NCBI GenBank assembly: GCA_934654775.1
Contig: CAKUGR010000001.1
Span: 1 to 64,000 of the forward strand
Direction of reading: 5' to 3'
From: an uncultured Collinsella sp.
GTDB lineage: Bacteria > Actinomycetota > Coriobacteriia > Coriobacteriales > Coriobacteriaceae
DNA length: 64,000 nt
The translations under genes were made by a program, and so were the position numbers. Under the pieces are notes generated by a model. That model did no database searches, had not been told where the DNA came from, and saw only the letters and a list, made by a program, of their open reading frames with translations. Of the stretch, positions 15,084 to 24,090 are shown piece after piece; position 1 is the first letter of the stretch; each line of letters opens with the position of its first letter.

Positions 15084-17576
15084 ATGACCGCAACCGCCAG
15101 TCGAACCACCAACCGCAGACCCGAGCTTTTGGCGCCCGCCGGAGGGCCCGAGCCCTTTGCCGCCGCACTCGCCGCCGGGGCAGACGCCATCTACTGCGGT
15201 ATGGGCAGCTTCAACGCCCGCCGCAAGGCCACCAACTTTACCGACGAGGCCTTTGAGCAAGCCTGCCGCGCCGCGCATCTAGCCGGGTCGCGCGTCTACG
15301 TCACGGTCAACATCGTCATCAAGCAGTCCGAGATGGGCGATGCGCTGCAACTCATCCATCGCTGCTCCACGCTGGGCGCCGACGCCTTTATCATCCAGGA
15401 CTGGGGCCTGTTCTTTGAGGTCAAGCGCACAATGCCCGGCATCGAGACGCATATCTCAACCCAGGCGAACATCCACGACGACCGCGGAACCCTTTGGTGC
15501 CGCGAGCAGGGCGCCGACCGCGTGACCCTCTCGCGCGAGCTTTCCATCGACGAAATTGCCGCCATTCACGATGCCGCGCCCGATGTGGACCTCGAGGTCT
15601 TTAGCCATGGCGCCATCTGCTTTTGCTACTCGGGCCTGTGCCTGCTTTCGAGCTTTGCCATGGCGGGACGATCGGCCAACCGTGGCATGTGCGCCCAGCC
15701 CTGCCGCCTGCCCTACGAGCTGATCGACGAGAACGGTCGCGCGCTCTCCCCCGCCGGCCGCGAGCGTGCGTTATGCCCGCGTGACACTAACACCTCACAG
15801 CTTGTTCGCCGTCTGTATGACGCCGGCGCCGCGTCGCTCAAGCTCGAGGGCCGCATGAAGGCGCCCGATTATGTGTACTCCATCGTCGATGTGTACCGTC
15901 ACGAAATTGACGACATGCTAGCCGGGATCACCGTGGCCAAGGACGAGGAAGCCGCCCGTCAGCGCCAGCTCAAGCGCTGCTTTAACCGCGACTTTACGCA
16001 CGCCTACCAGGACGGCACCTCGGGCGACGAGATGATGAGCTACGAGCGCTCCAACAACCGCGGCCAGATCGTGGGCACGGTGCTGGGCAGCCGCCTGGCC
16101 AACCGCGATGTGCGCGGCCTTAAGCCCGACGACCGCCGTCGCCGCGCCGCCATCGCCCGCATCGAACTGTTTGAACCCGTGGGGAAGGGCGATCTGCTGG
16201 AGCTTCGCCACGATGACGAATTCGACCAGTTCCTGACCACCATCGCTGCCGATGATGCCGCCGCGGGCGACATCATTGAATGCCGCGTGCCCCGCAGCAT
16301 GCCCGAGGGCTGTCGCGTCCGCGTGATTCGCAGTCAGCGTGCCATCGACGCCGCCGACGCCGCGCTCAAGCGCGATGTGCTGCGCCGCCGAACTGTTGAT
16401 GTGTCCGTCGTGGCGCGCCTGGGCGAGCCGTTTGCTGTCACACTCACCTGCTGTGACAACCCCGCGCTCACCGCCGCCGCCACGGGCTTTACCGTCGAGG
16501 CCGCCAAGACCCGCGCCGTCGAGGCGGCAGACCTGGTTGAGCATGTGGGCCGCATGGGCTCCTCGCCCTTTGAGGCAGCGAGCTTTGATGTTTCGCTCGA
16601 CGCCGGCTGTGGTATGGGCTTCTCCGCCGTACACAAGGTGCGCGCCGCTGCCTGTAAGGCATTGGAGGAGGCCATTCTTGCGCCGTACGAGGAGCGCGCG
16701 ACAACACTCGAGTTGCCGGTGCTCGACAAATGTTCGCGCCCCATGCCCGAGCACTACCGCGACGAGCCGCAGATCTGCGCTACCGTCACCTCGCTCGAGG
16801 CCGCCGAGGCAGCTCGCGCCGAGGGCGCCGCGCGCATCTACATGACCACCGATGCGCTCAAGGCTGACGGACTCTCCCCTGCCGATGCATTTGAGCAGGG
16901 TATCGTGCCCGTACTCGACGAGGTCTGCCGCGCCGTTGACCACGAGCGCGTCGATCCCTGGATCAATGCCGGAGCCACCGTCGCCGTCGGCAATATCTCC
17001 GAGCTTACCCTGGCCGCCCAGGTTGGCGCCACGGCCGAGATTCGCTCTTGCCTGCCGGTTCACAACACACCCTGCATGGAGGCGCTTGCCGAGCGCAGAG
17101 CCGGTGCGTTTTGGCTCTCGCCCGAGATCACGCTCGACGAGATTGTCTCGCTCGGCGCCGCCGCGCCCGCGGCGCTGGGCATCACCGTCTTTGGACGCCC
17201 CCGCGTCATGACGAGCGAGCACTGCATCCTGCAGGTCGCCAACGGCTGCATCCACGATTGCGCCAACTGCCGCCTGCGCGCCCGCAAGCTCTCGCTCAAG
17301 AATATCGATGGCAAGGTCATGCCCGTGCGCACCGACATCCACGGCCGCTCGCGCCTGTACGACGCCTATCCCATCGACCTCACGCCGCAGGTTCCTCAGC
17401 TGCTCGATGCTGGCGTACGCCGTCTTATGGTGGACGGCACGCTGCTCGAGGCGGATGAGGTGGGCCGCGCCGTCGCCCGCGTCCGCCGCGCCGTCGAGGC
17501 AGCACAGGCCGGCCGCAAGCCCGCCGCCCGTCTGCGCGGGGCGACCTCGGGCTGCATGTTTGTGGGAATCAGCTAA
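15084..17576 (+). CDS. U32 family peptidase / rRNA-tRNA hydroxylation protein
   Basis: An 830-residue protein of the U32 family with the long DUF3656-bearing architecture of RlhA-like proteins. The N-terminal barrel starts with ELLAPAGGPEPF. The conserved cysteine block runs through CFCYSGLCLLSS and GRSANRGMCAQPCR near residues 190-220. A DUF3656-like middle section and a second Cys cluster (CILQVANGC, CANCR) near 715-735 follow. U32 proteins act in 23S rRNA C2501 or tRNA hydroxylation using prephenate-derived chemistry and iron-sulfur clusters, rather than as classical proteases. Start ATG follows AAAGG. The pseudouridine synthase gene 15 bases downstream supports an RNA modification role. 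Confidence 0.9.
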   Translation: MTATASRTTNRRPELLAPAGGPEPFAAALAAGADAIYCGMGSFNARRKATNFTDEAFEQACRAAHLAGSRVYVTVNIVIKQSEMGDALQLIHRCSTLGADAFIIQDWGLFFEVKRTMPGIETHISTQANIHDDRGTLWCREQGADRVTLSRELSIDEIAAIHDAAPDVDLEVFSHGAICFCYSGLCLLSSFAMAGRSANRGMCAQPCRLPYELIDENGRALSPAGRERALCPRDTNTSQLVRRLYDAGAASLKLEGRMKAPDYVYSIVDVYRHEIDDMLAGITVAKDEEAARQRQLKRCFNRDFTHAYQDGTSGDEMMSYERSNNRGQIVGTVLGSRLANRDVRGLKPDDRRRRAAIARIELFEPVGKGDLLELRHDDEFDQFLTTIAADDAAAGDIIECRVPRSMPEGCRVRVIRSQRAIDAADAALKRDVLRRRTVDVSVVARLGEPFAVTLTCCDNPALTAAATGFTVEAAKTRAVEAADLVEHVGRMGSSPFEAASFDVSLDAGCGMGFSAVHKVRAAACKALEEAILAPYEERATTLELPVLDKCSRPMPEHYRDEPQICATVTSLEAAEAARAEGAARIYMTTDALKADGLSPADAFEQGIVPVLDEVCRAVDHERVDPWINAGATVAVGNISELTLAAQVGATAEIRSCLPVHNTPCMEALAERRAGAFWLSPEITLDEIVSLGAAAPAALGITVFGRPRVMTSEHCILQVANGCIHDCANCRLRARKLSLKNIDGKVMPVRTDIHGRSRLYDAYPIDLTPQVPQLLDAGVRRLMVDGTLLEADEVGRAVARVRRAVEAAQAGRKPAARLRGATSGCMFVGIS

Positions 17577-17591
17577 CCGAAAGGCTTACAC

Positions 17592-18251
17592 GTGAACGAA
17601 GAACCTCAAGTCCTCTACTGCGACGCCTGGCTCATGGCCATCGACAAGCCCGCCGGCATGATCGTCCACGGCGACGGCACCGGCGAGCGCACGCTCACCG
17701 ACTACGCCAGCGACCTGCTGCTGGCGATGGGCGACGGCTTTGCCGCGACTGACATGCAGCCGCTCAACCGCCTGGACCGCGACACCACCGGCGTGGTGCT
17801 GTTCTCGCTCGACAAGCAGACGCAGCCCGCCTTTGACCAGATGGTCATCGACCACGCTTTCGAAAAGCACTACCTGGCGCTCGCCGAGGGCAAGATCGAC
17901 TGGAACGAGAAGCTCATCGACAAGCCCATCGCCCGCGACCGTCACGACAGCCGCAAGATGCGCGTCGGCGCTAGCGGCAAGCCGTCTCAGACGCGCGTGA
18001 AGGTTCTCAAACGTCTTAAGAGTCGTCGTGGCCTGCCCACGCGCTCGTATATCGATGTCGAGCTGCTCACCGGACGCAAGCACCAGATCCGCGTGCATCT
18101 GGCAAGCGAGCGTCATCCCCTGGTGGGTGACGACCTGTACGGCACGCCGCGCCCCTGCGGCCTGATGCTCCATGCCCACAGCGTGTCCTTCACGCACCCC
18201 GTAACCGGCGAGCACATCCACATCGAAGCCCCCTGCCCCTGGGAGCCCTAA
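17592..18251 (+). CDS. RluA family pseudouridine synthase
   Basis: A 219-residue RNA pseudouridine synthase with the catalytic aspartate in NRLDRDTTG (Asp62); the usual histidine of HRLD is Asn59 here. The family motifs KPAGMIVHG near residue 20 and GRKHQIRVHLA near 160 are present. No S4 domain precedes the catalytic domain, so it resembles the short RluA/TruC-like or YmfC-like members. GTG start follows GAAAGG by 7 bases, directly after the U32 gene, and the two are likely co-transcribed and end at one terminator. The RNA target cannot be read from sequence. Confidence 0.9.
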   Translation: MNEEPQVLYCDAWLMAIDKPAGMIVHGDGTGERTLTDYASDLLLAMGDGFAATDMQPLNRLDRDTTGVVLFSLDKQTQPAFDQMVIDHAFEKHYLALAEGKIDWNEKLIDKPIARDRHDSRKMRVGASGKPSQTRVKVLKRLKSRRGLPTRSYIDVELLTGRKHQIRVHLASERHPLVGDDLYGTPRPCGLMLHAHSVSFTHPVTGEHIHIEAPCPWEP

Positions 18252-18290
18252 ACCACCACAAAGGGGACAGGCACCTTTGTGGTGGTTTTG
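18251..18290 (+). terminator. Terminator of the U32/pseudouridine synthase operon
   Basis: A 14-bp stem (18251-18264 / 18274-18287) with the loop GGACAGGCA is followed by TTTTG. Its loop carries the GGGACAG word shared with other hairpins in this window. Confidence 0.85.
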
Positions 18291-18320
18291 GCCGCGACGG
18301 CTCAGCCGCGGTCCCAAAAC

Positions 18321-18538
18321 GTCTCGATCTGTAACAGTTAGAACCCGTTTTCCGGTCTATCTGTTACAGATCGAGACATTCGAATCCCCCTTAAGGGAAA
18401 ATCTCGATCTGTAACAGTAACTCGGCAAAATCAGCCTCAGATGTTATAGATTTAGACAAACCACCAGCGTCGCCCCAAACAATCTCAATCTGTAACATCT
18501 AGCCTGCTTTTAACGGTCTGGTTGTTACAGATTTAGAC
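18321..18538. repeat. Three tandem 81-bp hairpin repeats
   Basis: Left arms TCTCGATCTGTAACA-like at 18322, 18402 and 18483 and right arms TGTTACAGATCGAGA-like at 18362, 18442 and 18523 give three hairpins spaced exactly 81 bp. The first is a perfect 17-bp stem (18321-18337 / 18361-18377); the others have decayed by a few bases. The loops of about 23-25 bases are not conserved. It fills the 378-bp convergent gap between the pseudouridine synthase and the DeoR gene, together with the terminators on either side. Confidence 0.88.
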
Positions 18539-18554
18539 AAACCGGCAGACAACG

Positions 18555-18590
18555 AAAGCGGCAACGCCCGTAATGGACGTTGCCGCTTTT
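18555..18590. terminator. Terminator of the oxidoreductase-deoR operon
   Basis: A perfect 12-bp stem (AAAGCGGCAACG, 18555-18566 / 18579-18590). T-rich sequence follows on both strands, stronger on plus. It lies 40 bases past the deoR stop. Confidence 0.75.
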
Positions 18591-18629
18591 CTATTGAGAA
18601 AACTAAATGGTTTTGACCTTGTCCCGTCG

Positions 18630-19376
18630 CTAGACCATGATGACGTTGTCCATCGCCTGGTACTTGGCGGGCACCTCACCCGCGGTGATAATCGTTGCGT
18701 CGCGGAAGTCCGCAAACTTGACGGGCGCCACCATGCCAAATTTGCTGGCGTCCGAGATTACGAAGCGTTTGGCCGTATGGCGCATCGAGATGCGCTTGAC
18801 CTGTGCCTCCTCGATATCGGGCGTCGTAAAGCCCTGCTCGGCGGCAATGCCGTTGGAACCCCAAAAGCCGCAGTTGAAGTTGTAGCGTTCTAGAGTTGCC
18901 AAGGCATCGGGGCCAACGAGCGCCTCGGTCTCGGGCTTGAGCTCGCCACCCAGCACCACGGTGCGCATGCCGCGCAGGGCGAGATGCTGAGCATGGAGCA
19001 CGGAGTCGGTCACATAGGTGACGCCGTCAAGGCGCGGAAGATGCTCGATGAGCCTGAGCGTCGTCGAACCCGAATCGATGTACACAAAGCTCTCGGGCTC
19101 CACGAGTGCCGCGGCGCGAGCGCAGATGCGCTCCTTGTCGTCGTTATGGAGATCACTGCGCTCACGGATCGTTAAGTCGCGCGTCACGTGCGCGCGCTCA
19201 AGGCTTGTCGCGCCACCGTGCACCTTGGCGATGCGGTGCGCTCGGTCAAGTGTCTGCAGGTCGCGTCGAATGGTAGAAGCCGTCACACCCAGGGCATCGG
19301 CAAGCTCTGGCACCGTTACTGAGCCAGCCTGCTGCACCATCGAGACGATCGCATTGAGCCTATCTTCCGCGAGCAT
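18630..19376 (-). CDS. DeoR/GlpR family transcriptional regulator
   Basis: A 248-residue repressor of the DeoR/GlpR type. The N-terminal helix-turn-helix (LADALGVTASTIRRDLQTL, about residues 25-43) is followed by the sugar-phosphate sensing domain, with IDSGSTTLRLIEHL near 98-112 and the later FWGSNGIAAEQGF motif. It begins 3 bases after the stop of the Gfo/Idh/MocA gene, so the two form an operon and the regulator probably responds to a metabolite of that oxidoreductase. Autoregulation is usual for the family. The sugar is unknown. Confidence 0.92.
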   Translation of the reverse strand: MLAEDRLNAIVSMVQQAGSVTVPELADALGVTASTIRRDLQTLDRAHRIAKVHGGATSLERAHVTRDLTIRERSDLHNDDKERICARAAALVEPESFVYIDSGSTTLRLIEHLPRLDGVTYVTDSVLHAQHLALRGMRTVVLGGELKPETEALVGPDALATLERYNFNCGFWGSNGIAAEQGFTTPDIEEAQVKRISMRHTAKRFVISDASKFGMVAPVKFADFRDATIITAGEVPAKYQAMDNVIMV

Positions 19377-19379
19377 CGC

Positions 19380-20459
19380 TTACTCCTCCTCGGGGTAGAC
19401 GACTCCCCAATCGGCACGGAGCTTGGTCATCAGCTCCATAACATCAGAAGCATAATCTAGGAGCTCACGCTTAGAATCATCACCGGCAACGGCCTTCTCG
19501 AGGTCAGCCATCTCGTAGCACAGGGCGTAAGCCTCGGTGCCCGCGGCGACCTCCTCGCGATGGCCATCCGCGGTCCACACGATCATCGCATGATCGGCAC
19601 GCGGATACTCGTTGACCTCAATATAGCAGTTATCAAAGCTGATAACCGAGCGCTTGGGCTGCTTGGAGTGGAGCGTAAGGCTCACAACGCCCAGCTGCTG
19701 TTCGGCATTGCGGCAGACGATACCGCCCGCGACATCGACACCAGTCTCGCAGGTGTTGCCCAGAGACACGACCTCGGCGGGTTGGCTGGCCATAAACAGG
19801 CGCATGACCGAAAGGGCATAGACGCCGATATCGAGCATGGCGCCGCCGGCGAGACTACGGTTGTAGAAGCGGTTGGTCAGGTCGCCGTACTCCTTATAGC
19901 TGCCAAAGTTGAGCTGGGCGAGGTTCATGCGGCCAAAGTCGCCCGCATCCATACGACGGCGCAGCTCCTGATACAGCGGCATGTGGAGCACCGTGGTGGC
20001 ATCCATAAGGACCACGTTGTGCTCGTCGGCGATGGCGCGGGCCTCGTCGAGCTCGGCAGAGTTGAGGGTAATGGCCTTTTCGCAGAGTACGTGCTTGCCA
20101 GCGGCCAGGGCGTCGCGCAGATAAGTGATATGAGTGTTGTGCGGCGTGGTGATATAGACAGCATCGATGGAGGGATCGGCGTAGAGGTCCTCGACCGTGT
20201 CATAGACCTTCTCAACGCCATACTGCTCGGCGAATGCCTGAGCCTTGGACAGCGTGCGGTTGGCGACACCCGTAAGCTTGCGGCCGGCAAGAGCGAGAGA
20301 TTGGGCCATCTGGTTGGCAATAACGCCGCAACCGATCACGGCCCAACGGAGCTCGGGTGCCGTAAAGATATCATCGGGAAACGGCTTGTCCTGAACCGAC
20401 GCGAACGCTGCCTTAGCGGCTGCCGCGGCATCGAGCGGAGCCTGTTTGGAGTCTGCCAT
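19380..20459 (-). CDS. Gfo/Idh/MocA family oxidoreductase
   Basis: A 359-residue NAD(P)-dependent oxidoreductase. The Rossmann motif VIGCGVIANQ lies at about residues 41-50 and the catalytic-lysine region CEKAITLN near 125 (usually EKP). The middle holds the family's substrate domain (YNRSLAGGAMLDIGVY). Start ATG at 20459 has AGGAGG 6 bases upstream; the frame extends further without a site. Members act on sugars, inositols or dihydrodiols. Co-transcription with a DeoR regulator points to a carbohydrate, but no kinase or transporter is next to it. Confidence 0.9.
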   Translation of the reverse strand: MADSKQAPLDAAAAAKAAFASVQDKPFPDDIFTAPELRWAVIGCGVIANQMAQSLALAGRKLTGVANRTLSKAQAFAEQYGVEKVYDTVEDLYADPSIDAVYITTPHNTHITYLRDALAAGKHVLCEKAITLNSAELDEARAIADEHNVVLMDATTVLHMPLYQELRRRMDAGDFGRMNLAQLNFGSYKEYGDLTNRFYNRSLAGGAMLDIGVYALSVMRLFMASQPAEVVSLGNTCETGVDVAGGIVCRNAEQQLGVVSLTLHSKQPKRSVISFDNCYIEVNEYPRADHAMIVWTADGHREEVAAGTEAYALCYEMADLEKAVAGDDSKRELLDYASDVMELMTKLRADWGVVYPEEE

Positions 20460-20836
20460 TATGTGCCTCCTGAGTGACTGGAAGTCCTTCATTTCTGACA
20501 GCTCTATATTCGCACAAACACGCGCGTCTGTGCGCGTTTTTGCGTATCTCACCGCTAAAAGGTCATTTTTGCCCCGTAAACGGCGCATCTATACACATAT
20601 TCACGCAATCTCACGCACGTAAATACGCACAAATGCGCACTGGTCATTGCTCAGAGACAGGGGCTTATGCTTAGAACTCAAAAGACAGGATGATCCGCTT
20701 CGCCTCGTCGCTCATGGCGCGCTGCAGCTCAAAGGAGCGTCCCTAACTGCCAACAGTATGCCCACTCATTTATGTCTGTCCCCAATGAGTGTTCTCACTC
20801 ATTTAAGTCTGTCCCCAATGAGTAGGGATAGAAAAA
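20460..20836. other. Gap upstream of the oxidoreductase: cgcac-rich operator-like region and hairpins
   Basis: Near 20519-20545 a CGCGCG-type hairpin precedes TTTTT. CGCACAAA occurs at 20512-20519 and again in the palindrome-like CGCACAAATGCGCA near 20626, so the upstream region may bind the DeoR protein. Positions 20764-20790 and 20797-20823 are two near-identical 27-bp hairpins, arms ACTCATT/AATGAGT, with GGGGACAGA in the loop on the minus strand. A short reading frame at about 20668-20740 looks like a gene remnant. Confidence 0.45.
20668..20740 (-). pseudogene. Possible C-terminal gene remnant
   Basis: The minus strand reads about 24 codons ending in ELQRAMSDEAKRIILSFEF and a stop, preceded by an in-frame stop. 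The composition is protein-like, unlike the surrounding spacer. It may be the residue of a deleted gene. No family was recognised, and chance cannot be excluded. Confidence 0.25.
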
Positions 20837-20837
20837 A

Positions 20838-20863
20838 GCCCGGGTGCCGTGGGGCATCCGGGC
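20838..20863 (-). terminator. Terminator of the rplC-rplX ribosomal operon
   Basis: An imperfect GCCCGGRTGCC stem (20838-20863) is followed on the minus strand by TTTTTTC. It lies 30 bases after the rplX stop, so the operon ends here and does not run on into rplE. Confidence 0.88.
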
Positions 20864-20893
20864 CTTTGCTAGCAACTTAATGTTGCGGGCAGC

Positions 20894-21199
20894 TTAGAAC
20901 TTGTGGCCGCACTTCTTGCAGACGCGCAGCTTGTTCTTGCCGTCCTTCTCGTGACCGACGCGGGTAACCTTACCGCACTCGGGGCAGACGAGATTGACGT
21001 TGGAGGCGTCAATGGGAGCCTCCTGCGAAACGATGCCGCCCTGCTGGTTGGCAGCGTTGGGCTTGACGGCCTTCTTGACGACCGAAACGCCCTCGACAAC
21101 GACCTTGTTCTCGGCGGGGAGAGCACGCAGGATAACGCCCTGCTTGCCGCGATCCTTACCAGAGAGAACCTGGACCTTATCGCCCTTCTTGATATACAT
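20894..21199 (-). CDS. rplX: 50S ribosomal protein L24
   Basis: A 101-residue L24, which helps start 50S assembly by binding the 5' end of 23S rRNA. The KOW segment [18 protein letters not shown] opens the protein. A C-terminal zinc ribbon with Cys 72, 75, 94 and 97 marks the zinc-binding form of L24. It is the last gene of the operon, 13 bases after rplN, with a terminator directly downstream. In most bacteria rplE follows in the same operon; here it does not. Confidence 0.97.
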   Translation of the reverse strand: MYIKKGDKVQVLSGKDRGKQGVILRALPAENKVVVEGVSVVKKAVKPNAANQQGGIVSQEAPIDASNVNLVCPECGKVTRVGHEKDGKNKLRVCKKCGHKF

Positions 21200-21212
21200 A
21201 TATCTCCCCTAA

Positions 21213-21581
21213 CTACAGGGTCTCGGGAGCGAGCGAGACGATCTTCATGTACTTCTTGTCACGAAGCTCGCGAGCGACGGGCCCGAAGATACGGGTGCCG
21301 ACGGGCGAACCATCGTTGTTGATGACAACGCAAGCGTTCTCATCAAAGCGAATGTAGGAGCCATCCTTGCGGCGGATCTCCTTAACGGTGCGAACGACGA
21401 CGCAACGGACAACGTCCTTCTTCTTGACGTTGGCGCCAGGGGTAGCCTCCTGGACAGCACCGATGAACACATCGCCGATGCCTGCATAACGACGCTTGGA
21501 ACCGCCAAGCACCTTGATGCAGCGAATCTTGCGAGCGCCGGAGTTGTCGGCGACGTTCAGCATGGTTTGCATCTGAATCAT
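21213..21581 (-). CDS. rplN: 50S ribosomal protein L14
   Basis: A 122-residue L14 of standard length, located at the subunit interface of the 50S. The opening [19 protein letters not shown] and the end [21 protein letters not shown] are canonical. GGAACATC-type sequence precedes the ATG. A 118-bp structured spacer separates it from rpsQ, the classical S10/spc operon boundary. Confidence 0.98.
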   Translation of the reverse strand: MIQMQTMLNVADNSGARKIRCIKVLGGSKRRYAGIGDVFIGAVQEATPGANVKKKDVVRCVVVRTVKEIRRKDGSYIRFDENACVVINNDGSPVGTRIFGPVARELRDKKYMKIVSLAPETL

Positions 21582-21606
21582 GGTAGATGTTCCTCCGAAC
21601 TAAGAA

Positions 21607-21672
21607 CCGAAGAGAGGTGCGCAGCCTTTATACGGCCTGTGGTATGCAAGCCAGGCATACGCACATCTTCGG
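21607..21672 (-). ncRNA. Nested hairpin between rpsQ and rplN
   Basis: The outer stem CCGAAGA/TCTTCGG (21607-21613 / 21666-21672) encloses GGTGCG/CGCAC and an inner GTATGC/GCATAC hairpin (21642-21660). It lies in the 118-bp gap where the S10 and spc transcription units meet in other bacteria. It may be a processing or translational control structure; no terminator U-run is present. Confidence 0.5.
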
Positions 21673-21699
21673 AAACGTACAAGTCGTAAGAGCGACTGC

Positions 21700-21960
21700 T
21701 TATTTAGCGCGCTCGACGACCTCGATGAGGCGCCAACGCTTCATCTTGGACATAGGACGGGTCTCCATAACGCGGACGGTATCGCCCACGCCAGCCGTGC
21801 ACTCCTCGTCGTGAGCGTGCAGCTTCTTGGAGCTGGTCATCATCTTGCCGTACTTGGCGTGACGCTTGCGCTCGGTGACGGTGACAACGATGGTCTTGGC
21901 ACCGGAGACGGAGGTAACGACACCCGTACGGACCTTACGCGTGTTACGCGAATCAGTCAT
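21700..21960 (-). CDS. rpsQ: 30S ribosomal protein S17
   Basis: An 86-residue S17, an OB-fold 16S rRNA binder in the 30S body. The motif GVVTSVSGAKTIVVTVTERK is typical, as is the C-terminal RPMSKMKRWRLIEVVE. It sits 16 bases downstream of rpmC in the standard S10 order. Confidence 0.98.
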   Translation of the reverse strand: MTDSRNTRKVRTGVVTSVSGAKTIVVTVTERKRHAKYGKMMTSSKKLHAHDEECTAGVGDTVRVMETRPMSKMKRWRLIEVVERAK

Positions 21961-21976
21961 GTTCTCTCCTTAGGTC

Positions 21977-22192
21977 CTACTCGGCGACAGCGGACTTCTC
22001 CGCTGCGATCTCGCGGGCGCGCTGCTCCGTGAGGACGCGAGCGATGTCCTTCTTCACGGTGTTGACGCGAGCGGTGTTGTCCAGCTGGCTGGTGGCCATC
22101 TGGAAACGAAGGTTAAAGAGCTCGGCGCGCATTTCCTTCAGCTTCTCAACGAGCTGAGCGTCCGAGAGCTCACGAATCTCTGCGGGCTTCAT
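21977..22192 (-). CDS. rpmC: 50S ribosomal protein L29
   Basis: A 71-residue L29, a helical hairpin at the exit tunnel of the 50S. The motif ELRAELFNLRFQ appears as EMRAELFNLRFQMATSQLDN. Its ATG overlaps the rplP stop as TAATG, so translation is coupled. Confidence 0.97.
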   Translation of the reverse strand: MKPAEIRELSDAQLVEKLKEMRAELFNLRFQMATSQLDNTARVNTVKKDIARVLTEQRAREIAAEKSAVAE

Positions 22193-22695
22193 TAGTTCTC
22201 CTCCTTGGCGGCGGCGGCGTCCTCAGCAGCCCACTTGGCCTCGAGAGCGGCCTCCTCAGCCATTTCCTTCTCGATGCGCTGCTCAGCGTTCTTGGCAACC
22301 ACAATCTTGGTCTTGATGGGGAGCTTGTGCTGAGCAAGACGCAGAGCCTCGCGAGCGACCTCCTCGGGCACGCCCTTGACCTCGAACATGATGCGGCCGG
22401 GCTTGACGACGGCCACCCACTCCTCGGGGTTACCCTTACCAGAACCCATGCGAGTCTCGGCAGGCTTCTTGGTGATGGGCTTATCGGGGAAGATCGTGAT
22501 GTAGACACGACCGCCACGCTTCATGTAGCGGGTCATGGCAATACGAGCGGCCTCGATCTGACGGTTGGTGATCCAATGGGCCTCGAGAGCCTGGATACCA
22601 AACTCGCCGAAATGCAGCTCGGTATTACCCTTGGCCTGGCCCTTCATGGAGCCACGCTGCACCTTGCGGTGAAGAATACGCTTAGGGGCAAGCAC
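22192..22695 (-). CDS. rplP: 50S ribosomal protein L16 with C-terminal extension
   Basis: A 167-residue L16, part of the 50S central protuberance region near the A-site tRNA. The core from [15 protein letters not shown] to about residue 138 is canonical, but typical L16 ends near 137-145. The last 25-30 residues are an added acidic, Ala/Glu-rich helix-like tail ([20 protein letters not shown]). GTG start overlaps the rpsC stop by one base (TAGTG), giving translational coupling. Confidence 0.97.
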   Translation of the reverse strand: MLAPKRILHRKVQRGSMKGQAKGNTELHFGEFGIQALEAHWITNRQIEAARIAMTRYMKRGGRVYITIFPDKPITKKPAETRMGSGKGNPEEWVAVVKPGRIMFEVKGVPEEVAREALRLAQHKLPIKTKIVVAKNAEQRIEKEMAEEAALEAKWAAEDAAAAKEEN

Positions 22696-23405
22696 TACTG
22701 ACCCCTCCTCTCGGAGTTACGACGACGAGGACGGGAAGAGCCCTCGAGTGCAGGGTTGGGAACAGGCTGGCCCGGGAGCTTCTCGCCCAGGTAGATCCAG
22801 ACCTTCACGCCGCAAGCGCCCATGGTGGTGCTGGCGACAGCCGTGCCGTAGTCGATCTTGGCACGGAGGGTGTGCAGAGGCACGCGACCCTCACGGTACC
22901 ACTCACGACGGCCCATCTCAGCACCGCCGAGACGACCGGAGCACTGGATACGGATGCCCTTAGCGCCGGCCTTGCGGGCAGACTGGACAGCCTTGCGCAT
23001 AGCGCGACGGAAGGCAACGCGGCCCTCGAGCTGCTCGGCGATAGACTGAGCAACGAGGTTGGCGTCGAGCTCGGGGCGCTTGATCTCGACAACGTCGACG
23101 GAGAGCTGACCCTTGGAGACGCCAGCGACCTTCTCGAGCTCGGTGCGGAGGGTATCGATCTCGGCACCCTTCTTACCGATGACAACGCCGGGGCGAGCGG
23201 TGAGGATGATGACCTTCACCTTGTCGCCAGCGCGCTCGATCTCGACGCGGGAGACAGCTGCGCGGGAAAGACGCTTCTCGAGGTACTTGCGGATCTCGAG
23301 ATCGTTACCGAGGGTCTTAGCGTAATCCTTCTCTGCGAACCAGCGGGAGCGCCAGTTCTCGGTGATGCCAAGACGGAAGCCGGTGGGGTAGACTTTCTGA
23401 CCCAT
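22695..23405 (-). CDS. rpsC: 30S ribosomal protein S3
   Basis: A 236-residue S3, lining the mRNA entry channel of the 30S. The KH domain GVVIGKKG is at residues 73-80, and the C-terminal domain ([29 protein letters not shown]) is intact. The last 20 residues are basic ([13 protein letters not shown]). It sits 6 bases downstream of rplV in standard order. Confidence 0.98.
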   Translation of the reverse strand: MGQKVYPTGFRLGITENWRSRWFAEKDYAKTLGNDLEIRKYLEKRLSRAAVSRVEIERAGDKVKVIILTARPGVVIGKKGAEIDTLRTELEKVAGVSKGQLSVDVVEIKRPELDANLVAQSIAEQLEGRVAFRRAMRKAVQSARKAGAKGIRIQCSGRLGGAEMGRREWYREGRVPLHTLRAKIDYGTAVASTTMGACGVKVWIYLGEKLPGQPVPNPALEGSSRPRRRNSERRGQ

Positions 23406-23411
23406 ACAGCT

Positions 23412-23783
23412 TTACGCCTCCTTTCGAGGAGCAACGACGACGGTGATGTGGGAAGTACGCTTCAGAATGCGAGAAGCGGAACCCTTGGCGCGGGGACGGA
23501 TGCGCTTAAGCGTCGGACCCTCGTCAACATAGGCAGCGGCGACAACCAGGTTGTCAGCACGCAGACCGTTGTTGTTCTCGGCGTTCGCAACGGCGGAACG
23601 GAGAACCTTCTCGACATCCACGGCGACGGCGCGGTCGCAGAAGTGGAGGATGTCGAAGGCCTGAGCGACAGGCTTGCGGCGGATCAGATCGACCACCAGG
23701 CGGGCCTTGCTGGGGGAAACACGCACGTACTTAGCGACGGCGCGAACCTCGGTGGCCTCAGTTTCAATAGACTTAGTTGCCAT
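23412..23783 (-). CDS. rplV: 50S ribosomal protein L22
   Basis: A 123-residue L22, whose hairpin reaches the exit tunnel. [19 protein letters not shown] near residue 20 and the loop tip region [20 protein letters not shown] near 92-112 are present without the deletions seen in macrolide-resistant forms. The N-terminus is extended by about a dozen residues relative to short L22s. Confidence 0.98.
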   Translation of the reverse strand: MATKSIETEATEVRAVAKYVRVSPSKARLVVDLIRRKPVAQAFDILHFCDRAVAVDVEKVLRSAVANAENNNGLRADNLVVAAAYVDEGPTLKRIRPRAKGSASRILKRTSHITVVVAPRKEA

Positions 23784-23797
23784 TTACGGTTAACCCC

Positions 23798-24058
23798 CTA
23801 TTTGGCCTTGTGGCCACGGAACGTACGAGTCGGCGCGAACTCGCCGAGCTTGTGACCAACCATGGACTCGGTAACATACACGGGCACATGCTTGCGGCCG
23901 TCGTGGACGGCGATGGTGTGACCAACCATCTCGGGGAAGATGGTGGACGCGCGGGACCAGGTCTTCACGACGTCCTTCTTGCCAGCCTCGTTCATCGCGG
24001 TGATACGCGAGAGAAGGCGAGTCTCCACGAACGGGCCCTTTTTGAGACTTCTGCTCAT
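23798..24058 (-). CDS. rpsS: 30S ribosomal protein S19
   Basis: An 86-residue S19 of the 30S head. It opens [19 protein letters not shown] and carries the canonical [24 protein letters not shown] region. A longer open frame upstream lacks a binding site. Gaps are 14 bases to rplV and 32 bases from rplB. Confidence 0.98.
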   Translation of the reverse strand: MSRSLKKGPFVETRLLSRITAMNEAGKKDVVKTWSRASTIFPEMVGHTIAVHDGRKHVPVYVTESMVGHKLGEFAPTRTFRGHKAK

Positions 24059-24090
24059 AAGTGCTTTCTCCTAAAACTCGGTATCCGAAA

